47,649 nucleotides of DNA from a virus. This document shows, piece by piece, positions 9,576 through 17,712 of the stretch. Numbering within the stretch: the first letter of the stretch is position 1; each line of letters opens with the position of its first letter. The stretch covers positions 1 through 47,649 of the IMG/VR virus record IMGVR_UViG_3300008954_003537. One strand, 5' to 3'. The translations under genes were made by a program, and so were the position numbers. The notes beneath the pieces were generated by a model, which worked only from the letters and a program-made list of their open reading frames with translations, was not told the DNA's origin and searched no databases.

Positions 9576-10708
9576 TGAAGTGGGCCCGTTCCCTGACTTA
9601 CGACTGTCAACATCTTGTCACGAATATCATCAGTCATAGGACCGGCATCGCCTTTGACTCCGGTACTTATTTCGCTATGTTGATAAACGCTCGCAATAGA
9701 AGGAAATTTCTTTTTTAAACCTTCTACTAATACAAGACCAGCTGCCAGTTGAACATCTGTGTAAGGCTCCCACGCTTTCATGCTTCTACTTCCTGCAGGA
9801 TGTGGATAATGTGGCCAATCTTGCGGGGCTTCGTCTGTTGATTTAAACCCTTCATTTTCGAAAGCAATTCCAATCGTAGTACTATTGTATCCTGGGCCAG
9901 CGTGATAAGACATTCTATTCGTTTTCACAATTTGAACAATTGTGCCATCTTTCTCAATAAGAAAATGATAAGACAAACCATCTCTCCCAAGAGAACCAAT
10001 AGTGGCTTCGCTCTGGCTATTGGTGGTATAATGTAAAACAATACCTTCCCAATCAGAAATCTCCTTTTGTGGGCGCACCAACATGGCATCCAATCTGTTT
10101 TTAAGAGTTACCCCCTCTAATACATCTAAATTTGTGTCATTAGACGGGCGCGCTTGAGGGTTCATGCCGCCTACGGTACCTCCGGTGGCATCATCAAAAG
10201 CTGTCGCAATCGCAGCGCATTCTTCGGCGCTCAAATTGTTTCCACTACCAGGAGTATAGGCGCCTGCAATATCTGCCAAAGGAATAGAAATTTTTACATA
10301 GTCTCCTAATTTTTGATCATAAGATTCCTGTCCGAAAACACTAGTTTGTTGTCGCTTAAGTCTCACAATCACTTCGTCTCCTTTTGCAGGCTTTTCAGTG
10401 ATCCCTACAGATCTAAACTCGGTATGGGCCTGGATTAAATTGTCTGCTGCAACTCGATCAGTTAAGTAATCAGGATCACAAGGATCGTCTAAGAGTTCGC
10501 CATGAATCTCTGCGATTCTTCCATAAAATTTATATTTTTCTATTCCCGATTGTGTGCGCGCATATACCAAAGGAGTAGATAATACTCGTGCACGGAATTC
10601 ATCTTGGCTATATCCCACTCCAAAAGTGTTTACTTCAAATGATTCTTCCAGCCAATGGCCCAGCAACCCTATAGCTTGAGACGGATCAGAAAATACAGAC
10701 CAATCCAT
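9572..10708 (-). CDS. Baseplate-type protein with N-acetylmuramoyl-L-alanine amidase domain
   Basis: 378 residues. Residues about 20-175 are paralogous to the N-terminus of the next gene (LSTP, DDPCDPDYLTDR, HTEFRS, KGDEVIVRLKR, AEECAAIATAFD). From about residue 215 comes an Amidase_2/PGRP-like fold: IVLHYTTN (first zinc histidine), SYHFLIEKDGTIVQIV, MSYHAG, IGIAFENEG, and near the end QHSEISTGVKGDAGPM, in which the second histidine and the Asp of KGDAG would complete the zinc site. The substrate would be the amide between MurNAc and the stem peptide. Start ATG at 10706-10708 has AGAGAGG. It lies immediately after the gp55-like gene and a small helical gene. Confidence 0.87.
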   Translation of the reverse strand: MDWSVFSDPSQAIGLLGHWLEESFEVNTFGVGYSQDEFRARVLSTPLVYARTQSGIEKYKFYGRIAEIHGELLDDPCDPDYLTDRVAADNLIQAHTEFRSVGITEKPAKGDEVIVRLKRQQTSVFGQESYDQKLGDYVKISIPLADIAGAYTPGSGNNLSAEECAAIATAFDDATGGTVGGMNPQARPSNDTNLDVLEGVTLKNRLDAMLVRPQKEISDWEGIVLHYTTNSQSEATIGSLGRDGLSYHFLIEKDGTIVQIVKTNRMSYHAGPGYNSTTIGIAFENEGFKSTDEAPQDWPHYPHPAGSRSMKAWEPYTDVQLAAGLVLVEGLKKKFPSIASVYQHSEISTGVKGDAGPMTDDIRDKMLTVVSQGTGPLQ

Positions 10709-10709
10709 T

Positions 10710-11006
10710 TTATGCCTCTCTTTTGCCTTGAATTATATCAAAAATACCGTCTTTGTCTTCTTCCGACAACTCAAATGCATTTGGTTGTTCTTTTTGTCTA
10801 AGTCCGATAATCTTAACCAACTGTTCATTAGATCGCTGCATAGTTTCGATGTGCTTTGCTGCCACGGGACTTAAATATTTGTTTTGTTCGGCATCGGAAG
10901 CAATTTGATTTGCAATCTCATTAAGAAACTCTCTCGCAACTTTTCTATCACTACGAATATTATCAAGAGCTTCGCTGATAAGTTCTTTAAGATTGTCCTT
11001 TCTCAT
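10710..11006 (-). CDS. Small helical protein next to the late sigma factor, unknown function
   Basis: 98 residues, predicted almost entirely helical and highly charged, beginning MRKDNLKELISEALDNIRSD and ending in an acidic-hydrophobic segment (LSEEDKDGIFDIIQGKREA). No family recognised. The ATG overlaps the stop of the gp55-like gene (ATGA), so the two are probably made together. In T4, gp55 works with the small co-activator gp33, whose C-terminus contacts the sliding clamp; position, size and the acidic-hydrophobic tail make a gp33-like role imaginable, but no sequence motif proves it. Confidence 0.55.
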   Translation of the reverse strand: MRKDNLKELISEALDNIRSDRKVAREFLNEIANQIASDAEQNKYLSPVAAKHIETMQRSNEQLVKIIGLRQKEQPNAFELSEEDKDGIFDIIQGKREA

Positions 11007-11713
11007 GTGCCACTATTCTCCCAATCATGCTTAAAATTACCATATTTCTTACGAAATTTCTTAAGCGAGTTAACGATTTGTTTGGTATTTAAACCCGTAA
11101 TCTCGCGCAGGTATAAATAAATAGCTTTTTTGTTAAAAATTTCAATATCGTCTTTTGATTCAAAAAGAATATTAATAGCTTTATAAACCTTTATATCGTT
11201 TTCTTTCATTTGAGAAACATCCCATGAACTTAATTCGGTATAAAATGATTTCCAGAATTCTTCGGACTCACGATAAGTGAGATAAGAATCATCAGTAGAT
11301 AAATATTGTTCCTCGTAAGACTTCGAAATGTTCTCATAATCGATCTCTCTTCGATTGCGTTTTTGTTGTCGTTTTACTTTGTGTATAAACCAATTTTTGG
11401 TAATAACACTAAAATAAGAAAACGCCGCCGATCCCTTACTAGGATCATATTTGTCTAATATCGTCATCAGCCAAATTTTACATTCATCTCGGAGCGAGTC
11501 ACAATTAGGTAAGTTTGTAAATTTATAAGTAAAGACTATTTTATCTACCATTTCATCAAAAGCTGGTTGAATGTAATCTATATAAAGCTTAGTTCTTTCC
11601 TTTATGCAATCGGTGTTTGAGTATTGAATAATTGCGTTTTCATGATCAATGGTAAAATAATAATTTTTACCCTTCTTCTTCCTCTTCCTCTTCGGCTGAG
11701 TCTTTTTTATCAT
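11003..11713 (-). CDS. T4 gp55-like late-transcription sigma factor
   Basis: 236 residues. The central segment DPSKGSAAFSYFSVITKNWFIHKVKRQQKR is the sigma region 2-like signature of the gp55 family (FSYFxxIxKNxxIxKxK), preceded by helices with LRDECKIWLMTIL and followed by C-terminal helices ending in KKFRKKYGNF. In T4 this protein replaces sigma70 on host RNA polymerase and directs late promoters together with gp33 and the clamp. The N-terminus is strongly basic (KKTQPKRKRKKKGK). ATG at 11711-11713 lies within the upstream gene and lacks a clear Shine-Dalgarno, so the exact start is uncertain. The tail genes it would activate follow immediately. Confidence 0.82.
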   Translation of the reverse strand: MIKKTQPKRKRKKKGKNYYFTIDHENAIIQYSNTDCIKERTKLYIDYIQPAFDEMVDKIVFTYKFTNLPNCDSLRDECKIWLMTILDKYDPSKGSAAFSYFSVITKNWFIHKVKRQQKRNRREIDYENISKSYEEQYLSTDDSYLTYRESEEFWKSFYTELSSWDVSQMKENDIKVYKAINILFESKDDIEIFNKKAIYLYLREITGLNTKQIVNSLKKFRKKYGNFKHDWENSGT

Positions 11714-12011
11714 TCAGTTCGGCTTCCTTTTCAGTTAGTGAATAAATATATTCAAATGTATCCAGTTGTTCATTAAACGAAACAGCATGCTCCAAGAGGG
11801 CATGCAGAGTATCGTCTCCATAGAACGTTTCCAATTCGTAAACACTTTGCAAGTGATTGGCAAAGGAATTTACCATTTGTTGTAAATCCCCTAGCTCTTC
11901 TGAAATTGACAATAGGCGAAGAATTGCTTCCCGAACATATGCAATCAGTCCAATGTTGAAAGCAACGGAAAGCGCTACAACAATTGCCAATATTATTTCA
12001 AGTCGGCTCAT
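11667..12011 (-). CDS. Small membrane-anchored coiled-coil protein
   Basis: 114 residues from ATG at 12009-12011, chosen because AAGGAG lies four to five bases upstream; an in-frame TTG at 12026 would put this Shine-Dalgarno inside the gene. MSRLEIILAIVVALSVAFNIGLIAYV forms one N-terminal transmembrane helix, followed by a helical, probably coiled-coil segment (LLSISEELGDLQQMVNSFANHL) and a very acidic tail (DSAEEEEEEEG). The last 47 bases overlap the gp55-like gene. Function unknown; proteins of this architecture are common near gene 55 in marine T4-like phages. Confidence 0.72.
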   Translation of the reverse strand: MSRLEIILAIVVALSVAFNIGLIAYVREAILRLLSISEELGDLQQMVNSFANHLQSVYELETFYGDDTLHALLEHAVSFNEQLDTFEYIYSLTEKEAELNDKKDSAEEEEEEEG

Positions 12012-12267
12012 AATTCTCCTTTTCAACTTCTTCTTTCTGTTGTTTTAAAATTTCACGATTTGCTTCAATGTATTCTTTAGTTAAATCGCCAATCTTGCCA
12101 TTGTGTGTCTCAACGGAATTGTTTTTTATAATAAACGGAACAGATAATCTTTTCTTCATGGTGTTGTTATTGTCGCAAGCGTCACAATCTGTATACGTTT
12201 CCTCAAATCCATGAAATACTGTAATTATAATTCCGCAATTATCGCATTCGTAATTATAACGAGGCAT
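11998..12267 (-). CDS. FmdB-like zinc-ribbon protein
   Basis: 89 residues from ATG at 12265-12267 (MPRYNYECDNCG). This start is preferred over an upstream one because the family begins with MPxYxYxCxxCG. Two CxxC knuckles, CDNCG near residue 8 and CDAC near residue 29, form the zinc ribbon; MKKRLSVPFI follows, again family-typical. The C-terminal half is helical and charged (REILKQQKEEVEKE). FmdB-type proteins are presumed regulators with little functional proof. The start overlaps the end of the preceding gene by 14 bases and its end overlaps the next gene. Confidence 0.75.
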   Translation of the reverse strand: MPRYNYECDNCGIIITVFHGFEETYTDCDACDNNNTMKKRLSVPFIIKNNSVETHNGKIGDLTKEYIEANREILKQQKEEVEKENYEPT

Positions 12268-12469
12268 TTGGATCGTTTGTCTCGTTAGCATCTTCTGCAT
12301 TAATAAGATCTTGTGGCATCGTTACGGTGGGAGGATTCTTAACAATAAGTCCTTCTGTGCTTTCTTCAATTTCGAATCCTTGAAGAATCGGAACAATATC
12401 CGTTTGGTGTAATAACGACTCTTGAAGAGCCATCATGATTGCCCCTAGGGCTTGGTTTGATAAATGCAT
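12254..12469 (-). CDS. Small conserved phage protein, unknown function
   Basis: 71 residues beginning MHLSNQALGAIMMALQESLL, helical for about 30 residues, followed by GLIVKNPPTVTMP and an acidic Asn/Asp-rich tail. ATG at 12467-12469 has a strong AAGGAG eight bases upstream. No domain assigned. The conserved-looking N-terminal helix and its position before the zinc-ribbon, membrane and sigma-factor genes resemble small-gene clusters of marine T4-like phages, but that resemblance is recollection, not a computed match. Confidence 0.7.
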   Translation of the reverse strand: MHLSNQALGAIMMALQESLLHQTDIVPILQGFEIEESTEGLIVKNPPTVTMPQDLINAEDANETNDPNASL

Positions 12470-12470
12470 A

Positions 12471-12836
12471 TTAATCTCCTTTTATAATTCTATGACTATC
12501 GCTATCAAAGTGTTGTGTTGAAAATTCAAATAATTCTGAATCTTGTAGTGCTATCATTTGGTGCCTTAACCCTCGATAAACGTGAAAATTATCACCAGGA
12601 TTAAGCACAATCTGCTCTGCTTCCTCAATGTTGTCCTGTTCGCTATATTTTACTATCATTAAACCTGACTGTAAGTAGAACACTTCGTCTTTTAGTTTAT
12701 GATAATGCCAGGAACATCTTTTTTGATTTTCAAAATATAAAAGCTTTCCACAATATTCTTCATTATTTACAATCCATCTTTCCCATCCCCAGCCTTTGTC
12801 TACATGCTTCATTCCTAAATCAATTGAATTAGTCAT
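12471..12836 (-). CDS. Cupin-fold sugar isomerase/epimerase-like protein
   Basis: 121 residues from ATG at 12834-12836, which has GAGG seven bases upstream. A single cupin domain is visible: motif 1 HYHKLKDEVFYLQSG (HxHx4Ex6G) and motif 2 NPGDNFHVYRGLRHQM (PGxxxH with a further His). This resembles the metal-binding cupin of type II mannose-6-phosphate isomerases rather than RmlC. It could act on a sugar phosphate or nucleotide sugar made by the glycan island, of which it is the last gene. It overlaps the upstream dehydrogenase gene by eight bases. Substrate unknown. Confidence 0.75.
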   Translation of the reverse strand: MTNSIDLGMKHVDKGWGWERWIVNNEEYCGKLLYFENQKRCSWHYHKLKDEVFYLQSGLMIVKYSEQDNIEEAEQIVLNPGDNFHVYRGLRHQMIALQDSELFEFSTQHFDSDSHRIIKGD

Positions 12837-13677
12837 TTGGACCCTCTTTGCTAATAGCTCCTTCAATATAGAGCCAATTTAGATTTTGTCTTACTTCCAT
12901 ATTTTTCTCTAATGCCGCTCTCATAACTGAAGGTTTTGTATCGTTTTCCTCAAAACAGCGAATGAATGCACTAATATCTTTAGGAAAACATTTTCCCCCA
13001 AAACCATAGTCTCCATCTGTGCCGGGTACCTGGGTGTGCATGGGATTAACCCATCCTGAGCTTAGAATACCAGCCATCGATGCATCCCAAGAAACATCCA
13101 TTTTTTTAGCTAGTTGATAAAATTCATTGAAAGCAGAAATTTTAACAGCGTAAAAGCAATTACACATGTATTTGATAAACTCCGCTGTCTTCGCATCTGT
13201 CTCAATAATTTTAGTATGAGGGAATCTATTCCTATATAGTTTTTCCACCCGACTACGGGGCTCCGGGGCGCCCCCAATCACAATGCGAGCGGGGTTCATG
13301 AAGTCCATGCGTGCCGTTCTTTCTGAAAGGAATTCTGGATTAAAAACAATATTCATTTGAGGATATTTTTTCATATAGCGATCCGTGGTTCCGGGAATAG
13401 CTGTCGATTTAATAATGACAATACTGTGAGGACTAATCAGTGCGCTTATATCTTCCATGACAGAATCCATAATGGACAAATCAATGATGCCTGTTTTGGC
13501 ACTGGAAGGAGTAGGAACAGAGACAACAATAAATTCACTATTTTTTATTACATCGTCAAAAGAATGCGTAGAAAGTTTCTCGTTTTTGTCATAAATTCTC
13601 AAAGTTGCACATAGAGAAAATCCATGCGCGACTGCAGAGCCTACGAAACCGTTTCCAATAATTCCTAAATTAATCAC
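12829..13677 (-). CDS. UDP-glucose/GDP-mannose-type nucleotide-sugar dehydrogenase, short form
   Basis: 282 residues from GTG at 13675-13677; the Rossmann motif GIIGNGFVGSA follows at once and sequence further upstream is the tail of the previous gene in another frame. Family marks: VSVPTP, IIKSTAIPGTT, FNPEFLSE, and the catalytic cysteine in FGGKCFPKD. The family oxidises C6 of UDP-glucose or GDP-mannose to the uronic acid with NAD+. Typical enzymes have 390-450 residues; this one ends shortly after the catalytic Cys region, so the C-terminal nucleotide-binding domain appears missing. GGAG lies three bases before the GTG, a tight spacing helped by overlap with the upstream stop. Confidence 0.85.
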   Translation of the reverse strand: MINLGIIGNGFVGSAVAHGFSLCATLRIYDKNEKLSTHSFDDVIKNSEFIVVSVPTPSSAKTGIIDLSIMDSVMEDISALISPHSIVIIKSTAIPGTTDRYMKKYPQMNIVFNPEFLSERTARMDFMNPARIVIGGAPEPRSRVEKLYRNRFPHTKIIETDAKTAEFIKYMCNCFYAVKISAFNEFYQLAKKMDVSWDASMAGILSSGWVNPMHTQVPGTDGDYGFGGKCFPKDISAFIRCFEENDTKPSVMRAALEKNMEVRQNLNWLYIEGAISKEGPND

Positions 13678-14506
13678 TCTCTCTCCATTCTTTAAATTTT
13701 TCAAACACATATTCTGGCTCTGGATGCCAACTATGTGCCGACAAGAACAAAATAGGAGTATTATGTGGGTTCCAATTTTCATTATATCTAAGACGATTGC
13801 CGTCCTTAGACCATACCACATGTGGACAATGACACAAACTAGCCAAATGCATGGGCCCCGAAGAAGGACCAAATGCGCATTTTGTGTTCGCCAAGATACT
13901 GCACAATTGCTCTAAATCTATTCCACGCAAATCCTCGGCGCCATCAATACACAAAGATTCGTCTTTTGTTCCAATACATGCAACACTTTTTCCTTCTTCT
14001 TTTAATAAAGCCAAAAGCTTGTCCCAATTTTCGGTACTCCAATTATCCTGTTTTCTTAATTCTCTGGCTCTTGCATGAAAGACATAATCATATTTCACGG
14101 GATGGCTGTCATTATTAAAAATAATATATTTAGGCATAATTGTTATTGTACCAAAATTAAACCGTTCTGTGTAATGAGTCATTGGTGGCCACCCGATACG
14201 CCTAGGGACAAAAATGGATGTATTCTTATTCAATTGAATGTTCTCGCGTTGAATAACGTCTTTTAACTCTTTCTCCGCATTAAATCCATGCATAAAAAAA
14301 GAATCAGCTAAGCCAGTATTAGGATTGCATATGAGATAATCATCAGCAAAATCGGCATATAAATAAGTAGAATTTTCTCTACAAACTATAATGGTTTTAT
14401 CAAAATGTTCTGACAAGCTTCTCACATAGGCATGCCATGCAAACAATTCCCATCCAAACTCTCCTGACCAGGGGCCAGCTATTAATGTCTTATCTAAGCT
14501 GTTCAT
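13670..14506 (-). CDS. GT9-like (heptosyltransferase-type) glycosyltransferase
   Basis: 278 residues. The C-terminal half carries the GT9/heptosyltransferase acceptor-nucleotide pattern: YVFHARARELRKQDNWS, SVACIGTKDESLCIDGAEDLRG, then the hallmark FGPSSGPMHLASLC and PHVVWSKDGNRLRY. In bacteria GT9 enzymes transfer heptose from ADP-heptose to LPS core. Because this phage also encodes ADP-heptose synthesis genes further upstream, heptose transfer is a reasonable inference, though the N-terminal half (GPWSGEFGWELFAWHAYVRS) is divergent from LPS heptosyltransferases and another donor cannot be excluded. The start overlaps the previous gene by 17 bases. Confidence 0.75.
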   Translation of the reverse strand: MNSLDKTLIAGPWSGEFGWELFAWHAYVRSLSEHFDKTIIVCRENSTYLYADFADDYLICNPNTGLADSFFMHGFNAEKELKDVIQRENIQLNKNTSIFVPRRIGWPPMTHYTERFNFGTITIMPKYIIFNNDSHPVKYDYVFHARARELRKQDNWSTENWDKLLALLKEEGKSVACIGTKDESLCIDGAEDLRGIDLEQLCSILANTKCAFGPSSGPMHLASLCHCPHVVWSKDGNRLRYNENWNPHNTPILFLSAHSWHPEPEYVFEKFKEWRESD

Positions 14507-15362
14507 GTAAGTCTACTATTTTCTCTGCCCATTTTAATCGAGTATATTGCTTTACTGTCTTATTGCCGTGCTTAGCAATTTTACTAGCTTCTTCTTGGTT
14601 CACAAGATAATATTCTATTTTTTCATTTAAATCGCTAACATTATCAAAGATAACAAAATCTTTCTTATCATTAAACATATCTTGTCTGCCTGTCCAATCA
14701 TTTGTGAGTAAAAAACCACGGGCTGCCAATATTTTGTAAACTCTATCCGACGCACCGTTACTCGTACAAAAATTAAGATTTATCTTTGTTTTGCTTGCTT
14801 GTAGTGCATGAGCAGCGCCATGCGCATCAGAAATAACTCTTATGGGATGGCTTATTTGTTTTATCATCTCTTCTCGATCTCCGTAGATATTGCCAATAAA
14901 GCTAACATCATGGATTTTTTCCACATCGTGAGGCTTTTCAATATCCTCATCATATCCTTCGCAAACATGAAAAGAGCTTGTATTAATCTTCAAAGCCTCT
15001 TCTAAAACGTTTATCTTGTCGCAGCAAAAATAATCAACTAATCTTGTTTTTCTTCTCATTTCATCATTATAAGAGACAAGGGGATCCATAAACCACAAAC
15101 ACGTGTGAGTAAGTTGTTGGATTCTTTTAAACACCTCTTCCGACACCACATTGCATTTACTATAAACAACAAGATCAAATTTGTTATTTTCCACAACAGA
15201 AATCAAATGTGCATCTCGTTCCTGGTTTCCGAGCTTTAGTGCTTTTTCCCTATAGTTATACCCTGCAACTTGATGTCCTAGTTTCTTAAACGATAAAAGC
15301 TGAGAGGTGTTTGTAGACTTCCTATCAGCATCAAATACTCCGATAAACAATATTTTTGTCAT
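14490..15362 (-). CDS. CgeB-like glycosyltransferase
   Basis: 290 residues with a GT-B type organisation. N-terminus MTKILFIGVFDADRKSTNTSQLLSFKKLGH; middle TCLWFMDPLV and DVSFIGNIYGDREEM; C-terminus KTKINLNFCTSNGASDRVYKILAARGFLLTND, the pattern of CgeB/Glyco_trans_1_2 proteins (short donor-binding half with R-xx-E/K-x-x-A-x-G). Donor and acceptor unknown. ATGA overlap with the upstream gene indicates coupling. It belongs to the glycan island between a GT8-like enzyme and the GT9-like enzyme. Confidence 0.75.
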   Translation of the reverse strand: MTKILFIGVFDADRKSTNTSQLLSFKKLGHQVAGYNYREKALKLGNQERDAHLISVVENNKFDLVVYSKCNVVSEEVFKRIQQLTHTCLWFMDPLVSYNDEMRRKTRLVDYFCCDKINVLEEALKINTSSFHVCEGYDEDIEKPHDVEKIHDVSFIGNIYGDREEMIKQISHPIRVISDAHGAAHALQASKTKINLNFCTSNGASDRVYKILAARGFLLTNDWTGRQDMFNDKKDFVIFDNVSDLNEKIEYYLVNQEEASKIAKHGNKTVKQYTRLKWAEKIVDLHEQLR

Positions 15363-16048
15363 TTATACCAACGCTTATAATCTAACATCATCTGCTCTAC
15401 TTTCGTTCCTACGCCATCATCAAAAATTCCGGCACCTGCATAATGTATTATATGTGATTGAAATCTGTCAGGGCTTCCATTCCAAGCTTCAGAGAACATC
15501 GTCATATGGTTAAACTGAAAAGGCAACTCCATTAATTTAAAATTGTTTTTCCTTATTAAATACCCCAAATGCACATCATCACTTCCAAAGCCTGTCCAAA
15601 ACATATTGTCTATCTTTTGATAAATTTCTCTATGAGACTTAGAAGAAATAAAAACACCGGTATTAATATAACCCGAAAACCAATCAATAAACCCAAACTT
15701 TCGTTGGGCATTCAAAATGCAACTCAAACGAGCTTGACGACGCGATCCTTTATCTTCAAAAATAGAACCAACATGATCCGGTGGAACTATTTCAAATAAA
15801 TTTGGACATGTAGGAGATAACACCATATCAGTATCTAGATGAAGAATTCTATCGTATGTTTCGTGAAGCTCATAGTGTTTCATAATTCTATAATGGGGGC
15901 GGCCGTCGCCTGAATCCGAAACAGGGTCATGATCTAGAACCATGAAGTCGGCGCCGGCATTCTTAGCATATTTTTTAAGAATAGGGTGAGAAATATCCGA
16001 CATCTGCTTAACTCTCTCGTCCGATCTTGTAGAGATCAACAATTTCAT
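15359..16048 (-). CDS. GT-A (GT8-like) glycosyltransferase
   Basis: 229 residues from ATG at 16046-16048 (MKLLISTRSDERV), chosen because AAGGA lies eight bases upstream; an earlier in-frame start would add a non-conserved stretch overlapping rmlA. The DxD metal motif is visible in YDRILHLDTDMVLS, with GRPHYRIMKHYEL before it and WFSGYINTGVFISSK, the typical acceptor-side N-T-G segment, after it. The fold should use a nucleotide-sugar with a divalent metal. Substrate unknown. It sits two bases after the rmlA-like gene. Confidence 0.8.
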   Translation of the reverse strand: MKLLISTRSDERVKQMSDISHPILKKYAKNAGADFMVLDHDPVSDSGDGRPHYRIMKHYELHETYDRILHLDTDMVLSPTCPNLFEIVPPDHVGSIFEDKGSRRQARLSCILNAQRKFGFIDWFSGYINTGVFISSKSHREIYQKIDNMFWTGFGSDDVHLGYLIRKNNFKLMELPFQFNHMTMFSEAWNGSPDRFQSHIIHYAGAGIFDDGVGTKVEQMMLDYKRWYK

Positions 16049-16049
16049 T

Positions 16050-16772
16050 TTATCTTTCCTTGTACATTGACCAGTTGGTAGAATGATAAGAGTCCATAGT
16101 TCCAGCATCTGCCCATCGATCTTTTAACACCATATAGCTACATTGTTTTCTATCTATAAAAAAGTTATTAACAGTTGAAATTTCATATTCTCCCCTGTCT
16201 GAAACGGGGATTTCATCAATTATATCAAATACTTTGTTGGTATAAAAATATATTCCAACGCAAGCCAAATCTGTTTTTGGTTTCTCGGGCTTCTCTTCTA
16301 CTTCAATTAACTTCTTTTTCTTAAAAACTCCAACCCCATATCTTCTGGGATCTGGCACATGTTTGAAAAACAACATACATTCATCTGAACCGTTTTTAAA
16401 CCTCTCAAGATGAGGGCCCAAGTTCTCTTTAAAAATATTATCGCCCAATATAACAACACATGACGAATCATTGACAAAATCTTTACATAATTTCAATGCG
16501 CCGGCGATCCCATCGGGGCGATCTTGAACTTTATAAGTAAACGAGCACTCATATTCAGCACCACTGCCCAATAGAGTCATAATTCCTCCGCAATGCTCAA
16601 CACCAGTAACAATCATAATATCTTTAATTCCTGCCTCAACCAGTCGTTTAATTGGATGATGAATCATGGGCTCTCCCCCGCACGGAAGAAGGTGCTTGTT
16701 TGTAACCTTAGTAAGCGGGTACAATCGAGTACCCATGCCGCCGGCAAGAACTATTCCTTTAATGTCTTTCAT
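16050..16772 (-). CDS. rmlA: Glucose-1-phosphate thymidylyltransferase-like (RmlA)
   Basis: 240 residues. The nucleotidyltransferase signature GIVLAGGMGTRLYPLTKVTNKHLLP is at the N-terminus, with the conserved GDNIF (metal Asp), VEEKPEKPK and GEYEISTVNN segments in order and a final WADAGT motif. The family makes dTDP-glucose from dTTP and glucose-1-phosphate. Length is short against the usual 290; the C-terminal helical extension is reduced, as in some archaeal and phage homologues, so another sugar-1-phosphate cannot be excluded. The dTDP-glucose 4,6-dehydratase gene overlaps just upstream, supporting the dTDP-sugar role. Confidence 0.88.
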   Translation of the reverse strand: MKDIKGIVLAGGMGTRLYPLTKVTNKHLLPCGGEPMIHHPIKRLVEAGIKDIMIVTGVEHCGGIMTLLGSGAEYECSFTYKVQDRPDGIAGALKLCKDFVNDSSCVVILGDNIFKENLGPHLERFKNGSDECMLFFKHVPDPRRYGVGVFKKKKLIEVEEKPEKPKTDLACVGIYFYTNKVFDIIDEIPVSDRGEYEISTVNNFFIDRKQCSYMVLKDRWADAGTMDSYHSTNWSMYKER

Positions 16773-17712
16773 TATACCACTCTATTGTTTTTTTCATTCC
16801 TTGTTCAAAGGAGACTTTCGGTTCCCATTCTAATTCTTCTCTCATTTTTGTGTTGTCTATGGCATATCGAAAATCATGCCCTGCCCTGTCCTTCACATGT
16901 TTTATATAATCGGAAGGAAGAACTTTCAGCAAGTCACAGATAGATTCGATAACATCTATATTTCTTTTCTCGCAGGTGGCACCTATACAATATGTCTCTC
17001 CTAAAGCTCCGGTCGCGAATACTTCCCACAAACCTTCACAATGATCTTTTACATATATCCAGTCCCTGACATTTGTCCCTTCCCCATAAAGCGGAATTTT
17101 TCTATCACTTAGAATCGATCTGATTACTGTTGGTATGAATTTCTCTTCATGTTGTCTGGGGCCATAGTTATTACAACAATTAGAAATTGTTACAGGCATT
17201 CCATACGTATAATAATATGACTTAACAAGAAAATCAGAAGCAGCTTTAGATGCTGAATATGGATTGCGAGGATCATAAGGGGTAGATTCTGAGAATTTTC
17301 CAGTATCTTCCAACTCGCCATATACTTCATCAGTGGAAACATGATGAAATCTTTCTACATTCCGCTCGCGGGCGATCTTAAGTAAATTAAAAGTCCCAAC
17401 TATATTACTTTCTATAAAAGCGCGTGGATCCAGAATTGAGTTGTCTACATGGCTCTCTGCCGCTAAGTGTACAACGTGTGTGATGGCATGCCTAATAAAA
17501 ACATCTAATAATTTCGACGGATCGCATAAATTCACTTTTTCAAAGAAATATTTCTCATCATTTACAAATTCTTCTGTGTTGCTGACTTTGCCGGCATATG
17601 TAAGATCATCTAAATTAACAATTTTGGTTATAAGATCTCTCTTTGTCTCCAAAACCATCTCTATAAAATTGGAACCTATAAATCCGCTGCCACCTGTAAC
17701 AAGTAAATTCAT
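16759..17712 (-). CDS. rmlB: dTDP-glucose 4,6-dehydratase (RmlB)
   Basis: 317 residues. Extended short-chain dehydrogenase with TGGSGFIGSNF (NAD-binding), the Asp-Thr-Tyr-Ala-Gly segment LDDLTYAGK, HLAAESHVDNSI, the catalytic STDEVYGE (Asp-Glu pair) and YSASKAASD (Tyr-x3-Lys), then NNYGPRQHEEKFIPT and GTNVRDWIYVKDH. These are diagnostic for RmlB, which converts dTDP-glucose to dTDP-4-keto-6-deoxyglucose. Somewhat shorter than the usual 350. ATG at 17710-17712 has GAGGGG. Overlap with rmlA (14 bases) marks a coupled pair. No RmlC or RmlD is present in the window, so the product probably feeds another branch. Confidence 0.95.
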   Translation of the reverse strand: MNLLVTGGSGFIGSNFIEMVLETKRDLITKIVNLDDLTYAGKVSNTEEFVNDEKYFFEKVNLCDPSKLLDVFIRHAITHVVHLAAESHVDNSILDPRAFIESNIVGTFNLLKIARERNVERFHHVSTDEVYGELEDTGKFSESTPYDPRNPYSASKAASDFLVKSYYYTYGMPVTISNCCNNYGPRQHEEKFIPTVIRSILSDRKIPLYGEGTNVRDWIYVKDHCEGLWEVFATGALGETYCIGATCEKRNIDVIESICDLLKVLPSDYIKHVKDRAGHDFRYAIDNTKMREELEWEPKVSFEQGMKKTIEWYNERH

